From Atopobiaceae bacterium (GTDB lineage Bacteria; Actinomycetota; Coriobacteriia; Coriobacteriales; Atopobiaceae): a stretch of DNA of 45,743 nt. Shown piece after piece: positions 42,008 through 45,743 of the stretch. Where the stretch lies: positions 1 through 45,743 of the forward strand of contig JAFWKQ010000069.1 in the NCBI GenBank assembly GCA_017545665.1, read 5' to 3'. Numbering within the stretch: position 1 is the stretch's first letter; every line of letters starts with the position of its first letter. The position numbers and the translations under genes were made by a program. The notes under the pieces are model-generated. The model ran no database searches. It was not told the origin of the DNA and saw only the letters and a program-made list of their open reading frames with translations.

Positions 42008-42979
42008 CTACGGACGACGGCCCTCGGTCCACGCGCATCCATTGCGCTCGAGCCACGCGATGGCCACGCGACGGTGGCGTCGGTCTCTAAACGCGTAGTA
42101 GTCGGAAAGCATGCCGCACCGCGCGCACTCATCCTTGAAGTTGCCATACGCCCCGCGGCGATGGATGATGTCCAAGAGCCTGTTGCGGAGGCCGTCCTCC
42201 TGGAGGTCCGCGAAGTCACGCATGGTACCCCAGTCGTCGATCTCGAATCGACCGGGGAGCTCCACCCACGTGCCCTCCACCTCATCGGGATCGAAGGCCT
42301 CGTCGTCGCTCACCCAACCTTGTCCCAATACGACGTTGGTCTCCCCCGTCTCCAGGCAAGCGTACCAGGTCATCTCGTCGTTAACTAAATCAAGGGCCTC
42401 GAGTACGTCGTCCAGGTAGAAGAATGGCTTTCCCTGCGTAGGCGCAACGCGGTGGAAGACCCTGCTCATAACCGTAGCGTCAACAAGCTCGCCGTCGACT
42501 TTAAGGAACCCGCGGTCGATGCCCGTCACCTCGAGCCCGAACTGCTCGTAGAGACGGATCGCGTACTCGTTGTTGGACTGCACCCGACACGAGAGCACCT
42601 CGATAGCCTGGTTTGCCTCGACCGTGGAGACCGCGTACTCCATGAGGCGTCGGCCCACTCCCTGATGCCAGTGCGCGCGGCCGACCGCAACGGTAAACTC
42701 CGCGCGATGTCTCGTACGCGGACGCTCCCCCACATCCATCGTGAGGTATCCCACGACCTCCGGCCCGCCGTTCCTCCTCGAGCGCTGCAGGACGGCAAGG
42801 AGCATGAAGCCACCACTTGCGGCCTGCCGCCCGATGAGCTCGGCCTCGTCGGAGGCATCCCGCGCGGGAAACTCGCCCGCACCAAAGGTGAGGTTATCGG
42901 ACTCCCCGGCAACGCGGTCCATAAAGTCGATGATTGCCTGTGCGTCGTCGGGCGTCGCCTGTCGTACGATAAAGTTCAT
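42008..42979 (-). CDS. GNAT acetyltransferase fused to a UPF0158 domain
   Basis: 323 residues. Residues 1-175 are a GNAT fold (MNFIVRQATPDDAQAIIDFM; acetyl-CoA loop VGRAHWHQGVGRRLMEYAV; CRVQSNNEYAIRLYEQFGLE; ending VDATVMSRV). Residues ~195-320 are UPF0158-like (FFYLDDVLEALDLVNDEMTW, LPGRFEIDDWGTMRDFADL, RRGAYGNFKDECARCGM, AIAWLERNGCAW). The two are usually separate proteins. The N-terminal domain may acetylate an amine or a protein; the role of UPF0158 is unknown. No ribosome site stronger than GGGGTACC-type is seen. Single gene flanked by palindromic repeats. Confidence 0.88.
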   Translation of the reverse strand: MNFIVRQATPDDAQAIIDFMDRVAGESDNLTFGAGEFPARDASDEAELIGRQAASGGFMLLAVLQRSRRNGGPEVVGYLTMDVGERPRTRHRAEFTVAVGRAHWHQGVGRRLMEYAVSTVEANQAIEVLSCRVQSNNEYAIRLYEQFGLEVTGIDRGFLKVDGELVDATVMSRVFHRVAPTQGKPFFYLDDVLEALDLVNDEMTWYACLETGETNVVLGQGWVSDDEAFDPDEVEGTWVELPGRFEIDDWGTMRDFADLQEDGLRNRLLDIIHRRGAYGNFKDECARCGMLSDYYAFRDRRHRRVAIAWLERNGCAWTEGRRP

Positions 42980-43030
42980 GGTACCCCTTGAGGCCGATTT
43001 GTTACTCCGCTGGTGTCCCCATTTATGCGT

Positions 43031-43074
43031 GTGTCACGGGCGTGTCACGGGCGTGTCACGGGCGTGTCACGGGG
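43031..43074. repeat. Four tandem copies of an 11-bp unit
   Basis: GTGTCACGGGC repeated at 43031, 43042, 43053 and 43064, ending in GGGGGCG. One unit is about one helical turn. It sits upstream of the GNAT gene and the lipoprotein gene (divergent). Confidence 0.9.
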
Positions 43075-43086
43075 GCGTTGACACAC

Positions 43087-43126
43087 AAGGCAATAACATC
43101 AGACAATAGGGATACTCCCCTTTGAC
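43087..43126. repeat. Dispersed palindromic repeat, copy 2
   Basis: AAGGCAATAACATCAGACAA then TAGGGATACTCCCCTTTGAC; same element as copies 1 and 3 with a few substitutions. Confidence 0.8.
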
Positions 43127-43163
43127 TGACGGGGGCGTCGACATAGCAAAAAGAGGAGCGAAC

Positions 43164-44162
43164 ATGTTACACAGCAGGAAGAGAACACACGCCAAAGGGC
43201 GTGGAATCGCGACGCTCTTTGTGTCTGTTGCCATGGTGGGAACCATCGGGCTCGCAGGATGCGGGTCGTCCGGGCAAGGCGATAGCAGCGCCAGCAGCTC
43301 ATCGCAGCAAACCGCCTCCTCGTCCAGTTCCAGCGCGCAGCAAACCCAAGCGCCTGCGGACAATTCCACGAAGCAAGGAGCGTGGGTCGTCACGAAGGTA
43401 AGGGTTGCCGAGTATACCTACCCCGTAATCGGCAATGCGACAGTCGCAGAACGCGTAGTCACAAATACCTTGGACGAGCATGGAAACACGACGGCCTCAA
43501 AGGTCAGCACGACCTTCGATGGCGAAGGGGGTGTCTCGGAGATCAAGTACGTCTTGGACGAGAAGGGATTTCAGCAATCTATGGAGGTGGAAAGCGTAAG
43601 CCGTATTATTGGCAACGAGGCAAACAAGACTGAAACTTCCTTCTCGGAGAAACGCGAGTGGAAGTTCGACGACGAAGAACGACCCATTAGCGTCATAGCC
43701 ACGCGCAACGATGGAACGACCGACATCACGACGTACGAATACTCCGACACGGGGTACATAAGCAAACGCACGCATGAATACACAACAGAGGAACTCGCCG
43801 AGGACGGCTCCACCATTAAGATAAGGAGGTCCAGCGAGATGTCCTATAACGAGCTTGGGTTCCCCACGTCCGAGCACACGACGGCCGATGTTGAGGGAGG
43901 CGTGTCGCAGACGTTGGATGCTACCTACGAATACAAGAACGGTGAGAATGGCAAGCCTGCGTCTAGCATTGCCAAGTCCGGCGATGGCACCAATACCACG
44001 AGCTTCTCTTACGACAAGAACGGTAACCTCGTCAAGCAGGTTGAGGACATCGAGAGAGATAGCGGGACGAAGCGCCATCGTGAGACTACGCGCGAGTACG
44101 AGTACATAGAGTCGCCCGCGCAATGGAACAGGCTTCTGGGGCGCCTCGTCATTCTTGGCTAG
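43164..44162 (+). CDS. Secreted lipoprotein with RHS/YD-like repeats, unknown function
   Basis: 332 residues from ATG 43164 with AAGAGGAG. Signal peptide with lipobox VGTIGLAGCGSS (Cys at about 33), then a Ser/Gln-rich spacer. The mature part consists of irregular two-strand repeats: NTLDEHGNTTASKVSTTFDG, YVLDEKGF, EYSDTGYISKRTHEY, MSYNELGFPTSEHTTADVEG, FSYDKNGNLVKQVE. The Y-x-x-N/D-x-x-G pattern resembles YD/RHS-type beta repeats. Attached to the outer face of the membrane. Function unknown. Confidence 0.85.
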   Translation: MLHSRKRTHAKGRGIATLFVSVAMVGTIGLAGCGSSGQGDSSASSSSQQTASSSSSSAQQTQAPADNSTKQGAWVVTKVRVAEYTYPVIGNATVAERVVTNTLDEHGNTTASKVSTTFDGEGGVSEIKYVLDEKGFQQSMEVESVSRIIGNEANKTETSFSEKREWKFDDEERPISVIATRNDGTTDITTYEYSDTGYISKRTHEYTTEELAEDGSTIKIRRSSEMSYNELGFPTSEHTTADVEGGVSQTLDATYEYKNGENGKPASSIAKSGDGTNTTSFSYDKNGNLVKQVEDIERDSGTKRHRETTREYEYIESPAQWNRLLGRLVILG

Positions 44163-44167
44163 TCAGC

Positions 44168-44217
44168 AAGGCAGTAACATCAGACAATGGGGAGTATCCC
44201 CATTGCCTGATGTTATT
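44168..44217. repeat. Dispersed palindromic repeat, copy 3 (long form)
   Basis: TAACATCAGACAATGGGG / CCCCATTGCCTGATGTTA around AGTAT: arms of 18 bases with one mismatch. This full palindrome right after the lipoprotein stop may also act as its terminator. Confidence 0.85.
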
Positions 44218-44253
44218 ATGCGTGCATCAGGCTTTATGGGAAAAAGAGAACGC

Positions 44254-44517
44254 ATGAAAGTGGTTGGGAAGGTCGCAACGTCTGGCACGATGTACATGAA
44301 CGAGCTCTTTGGCATCAAGCTCACGCTGCCAAAAGGCTTCTCTTTCTACGATGAGGGTAGGTGGTCGAGCTGAACCAAAGCGTCGGCGAACTGCAAACGG
44401 ACGAGGACGTCATCCAGGCGTTCGAAAGCGGCCAGACGTTCTTCGACATGGTTGCCCCACCGCAAGCGATGCGACCGTCAACGTCGTCATCGCGCATGTC
44501 AGCTTTGACAAAAGCGA
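44254..44517 (+). pseudogene. Frameshifted secreted-protein gene fragment cut by the tRNA repeat
   Basis: Consecutive pieces in three frames: MKVVGKVATSGTMYMNELFG with IKLTLPKGFSFYDEG, then VELNQSVGELQTDEDVIQAF with ESGQTFFDMV, then ASDATVNVVIAHVSFDK. Together they look like one protein with two frameshifts. The coding text ends where the tRNA terminator repeat begins (44518). Confidence 0.6.
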
Positions 44518-44606
44518 GCAGGCCAGCCGCAACACTGCGGCTGACCTGCGAATACTCGTGGCTGAGGCACTAGGATTCGAACCTAGGTTGGCGGCACCAA
44601 AAAACA
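44518..44606 (-). repeat. Attachment-type copy b: tRNA-Gln 3' half plus terminator
   Basis: Terminator stem 44518-44549 and tRNA 3' half 44559-44606, with one substitution in the acceptor stem (GCTGAGGCAC for GCTGGGGCAC). It has six A like the complete tRNA gene. Confidence 0.85.
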
Positions 44607-44694
44607 GCATCATGCCAATCGAGCCATTCGTCGGCTTTGGAATCGGTTCGTTTTCGCCTACGTATAACGCCGTCGGTTAATAGTACTTGTGCGC

Positions 44695-44907
44695 TTATGA
44701 CGTATGGAACGGTCTCTCTTCGTTATACGCAACAGCCGCTTCGAAGAGCTCCTTCTCACCAACGTCGTCAAAGCGACGGCGCTGCCATTCGGTGTAGTCG
44801 AAGCGCTCACGAACAAGAAGCGACACAAACCGCTCCGTGTCGATAGTCCCCAATCCGTTTATAAGACAGGATATTCCTCGATCCATAACCTCAATGTCGC
44901 TTGCCAT
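44695..44907 (-). CDS. Probable antitoxin of the PIN pair
   Basis: 70 residues from ATG 44907 (GGAGG at 7 bp; the ATG at 44913 is too close to it). MASDIEVMDRGISCLINGLG, TIDTERFVSLLVRERFDYTE and WQRRRFDDVGEKELFEAAV. This text is typical of small RelB-like partners found after PIN genes in gut bacteria. It begins 3 bp after the toxin stop, so the order is toxin first, antitoxin second. No separate operator was recognised. Confidence 0.7.
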   Translation of the reverse strand: MASDIEVMDRGISCLINGLGTIDTERFVSLLVRERFDYTEWQRRRFDDVGEKELFEAAVAYNEERPFHTS

Positions 44908-44909
44908 TG

Positions 44910-45350
44910 TCATACCTCCTCCATGCGTCTCACAAAGTCGATGGGATTCTCCAGGAGCATCTCGTTGCACCGATATTTAAGAAGTCTCCTATCGGTGGTT
45001 AGGAATGAGTCGCAACCAGCGTGTAGCGCGCAAGCCACGTGATAGGCATCTTTGGGCTTGACGCCGGCGTCCATTATCTTCTGCGCATTCTGCCGTATGA
45101 GGCCTTCGGCATCCGCCTCAACGAACAGGAAGGTGTGTTCGCGCAAAAAACGCTCAATGGCTCGTCTGCGCATAAGGTATGGATTCTGCCCGAGCTCATA
45201 CCACAGCATGAAGGATGACACGAGCTCGATTTCACCCTCCTGTATCATCTCCTGCACCTTGAGCTTTGCTTGCGCCTCGAGAGACACGGTCGTCGTGCTC
45301 TGGTCATCATAAGGCCTGTTGTAGCAGCAATTGTCTAGATAGAGCCTCAT
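44910..45350 (-). CDS. PIN-domain toxin
   Basis: 146 residues from ATG 45350 (GAGAGGGGG upstream). MRLYLDNCCYNRPYDDQSTT holds the first acidic residue; ELVSSFMLWYELGQNPY, a later Asp in VKPKDAYHVACALHAGC and the last in SFLTTDRRLLKY complete the PIN pattern. Likely a ribonuclease. Together with the small downstream gene it fills the ~1-kb segment between two tRNA-Gln copies, where it could act as an addiction module keeping that segment in place. Confidence 0.85.
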   Translation of the reverse strand: MRLYLDNCCYNRPYDDQSTTTVSLEAQAKLKVQEMIQEGEIELVSSFMLWYELGQNPYLMRRRAIERFLREHTFLFVEADAEGLIRQNAQKIMDAGVKPKDAYHVACALHAGCDSFLTTDRRLLKYRCNEMLLENPIDFVRRMEEV

Positions 45351-45513
45351 CACACCCCCTCTCGATCGCCTATGTTTTAACTATCATACCCGTTTTGCTC
45401 GTAGCCATACGACTACTTCTCAAGCAGGACAATGGCGTGCGTCATCGTTTTTGTCAGACACAGACAGGGGGACGCGGCACTGTGACGGTTAGCCGCCGCG
45501 TACCAGCCAAGAC

Positions 45514-45550
45514 AAAAAGCAGGCCAGAGGCAATACCACCTCTGACCTGC
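45514..45550 (-). terminator. Terminator of tRNA-Gln
   Basis: On the minus strand GCAGGTCAGAGG / CCTCTGGCCTGC followed by TTTTT, 10 bp after the CCA end. The stem was the template for the diverged copies at 35.8, 40.8 and 44.5 kb. Confidence 0.88.
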
Positions 45551-45559
45551 GAAAACTCG

Positions 45560-45635
45560 TGGCTGGGGCACTAGGATTCGAACCTAGGTTGGCGGCACCA
45601 AAAACCGCAGTCCTAACCCCTGGACGATGCCCCAG
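45560..45635 (-). tRNA. tRNA-Gln (UUG) with an extra U in the anticodon loop
   Basis: 76 bases with encoded CCA. Acceptor TGGGGCA/TGCCCCA with U1-A72 and discriminator G, typical for tRNA-Gln. D arm GTCC/GGAC, T arm CTAGG-TTCGAAT-CCTAG. Anticodon stem GCGGT/GCCGC encloses TTTTTGGT, eight bases; removing one T gives the normal loop TTTTGGT with anticodon TTG. Either a homopolymer sequencing error, an inactive gene, or a +1-type tRNA. Confidence 0.85.
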
Positions 45636-45690
45636 TGCAATCTCTGCGCTGGATTCCAGCCAAAGAGCACGCTAAGTGCAGCAAAAACCA

Positions 45691-45713
45691 CTGCCAAGGG
45701 GTAGTCCCCTTTA
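45691..45713. repeat. Partial copy of the palindromic repeat
   Basis: CTGCCAAGGGGTAGTCCCCT then TTA: only the core hairpin of the family, upstream of the tRNA gene. Confidence 0.55.
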
Positions 45714-45743
45714 CGATATAAACACCCCGCGTAACAAACGCCG

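Noticed and set aside
43031..43074. CRISPR array
   Set aside because: The repeats are 11 bp with no spacers, and no cas genes are in the window.

Overview
The window looks like an accessory and plasticity region of a high-GC, host-associated actinomycete, most likely a Coriobacteriia gut bacterium of the Olsenella/Collinsella/Atopobiaceae kind. This is inferred from the mix of L-rhamnose catabolism with a beta-glucoside-type PTS, ChW-repeat surface protein remnants, an LPXTG-anchored clostripain, and many small palindromic repeats. I could not test the taxonomy.

Left part (1-23.5 kb). At 1-5.1 kb, reading leftward, is a DNA-modification and defence-type operon: an RHH-DNA methyltransferase, a small RHH protein, a large PLD-SNF2 helicase and a DUF4391 protein cut by the window edge. 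Its promoter side carries a perfect 19-bp inverted repeat. At 5.2-9.9 kb lie IS21 debris, an ArdC-like antirestriction gene with a structured leader, a small zinc ribbon gene, a frameshifted ChW pseudogene, a truncated c-di-GMP sensor and a cluster of long hairpins. At 10.2-12 kb is a two-component pair in which the regulator is an XRE-type HTH fused to a receiver. A four-helix membrane protein and a 940-residue sortase-anchored clostripain-family protease follow. From 16 to 23.5 kb are small membrane proteins, a truncated defence-kinase-like gene, a diguanylate cyclase, two toxin-antitoxin pairs, a DUF4143 ATPase and many scars of broken genes (PI-PLC, ardC, ABC exporter, zinc ribbon).

Centre (23.5-35.2 kb). 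This is a coherent L-rhamnose regulon: alpha-L-rhamnosidase, PTS EIIBC, an esterase, an N-terminally truncated EIIA, rhamnulokinase, rhamnulose-1-phosphate aldolase, and an isomerase of the fucose/arabinose isomerase type in place of classical RhaA. A divergent AraC activator sits at the upstream end. Three copies of one ~43-bp operator-like element lie about 50-60 bp upstream of the rhamnosidase, PTS and rhamnulokinase starts.

Right part (35.2-45.7 kb). A chain of small islands has accumulated downstream of a tRNA-Gln gene (45.56-45.64 kb). The 3' half of the tRNA with its terminator is repeated at 35.8 and 44.5 kb, and mostly the terminator at 40.8 kb. The islands hold (i) a compact RiPP cluster: a Nif11-like-leader precursor with a three-Cys core, a SPASM radical SAM enzyme and a radical SAM peptide epimerase of the PoyD type, the two enzymes sharing a promoter element; (ii) a truncated AlbA/Schlafen ATP-binding protein; (iii) a GNAT-UPF0158 fusion and a lipoprotein; and (iv) a PIN toxin-antitoxin pair. 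The tRNA-Gln itself carries one extra U in its anticodon loop compared with the copy at 35.8 kb. The RiPP cluster and the modification-helicase operon are the best candidates for undescribed systems.
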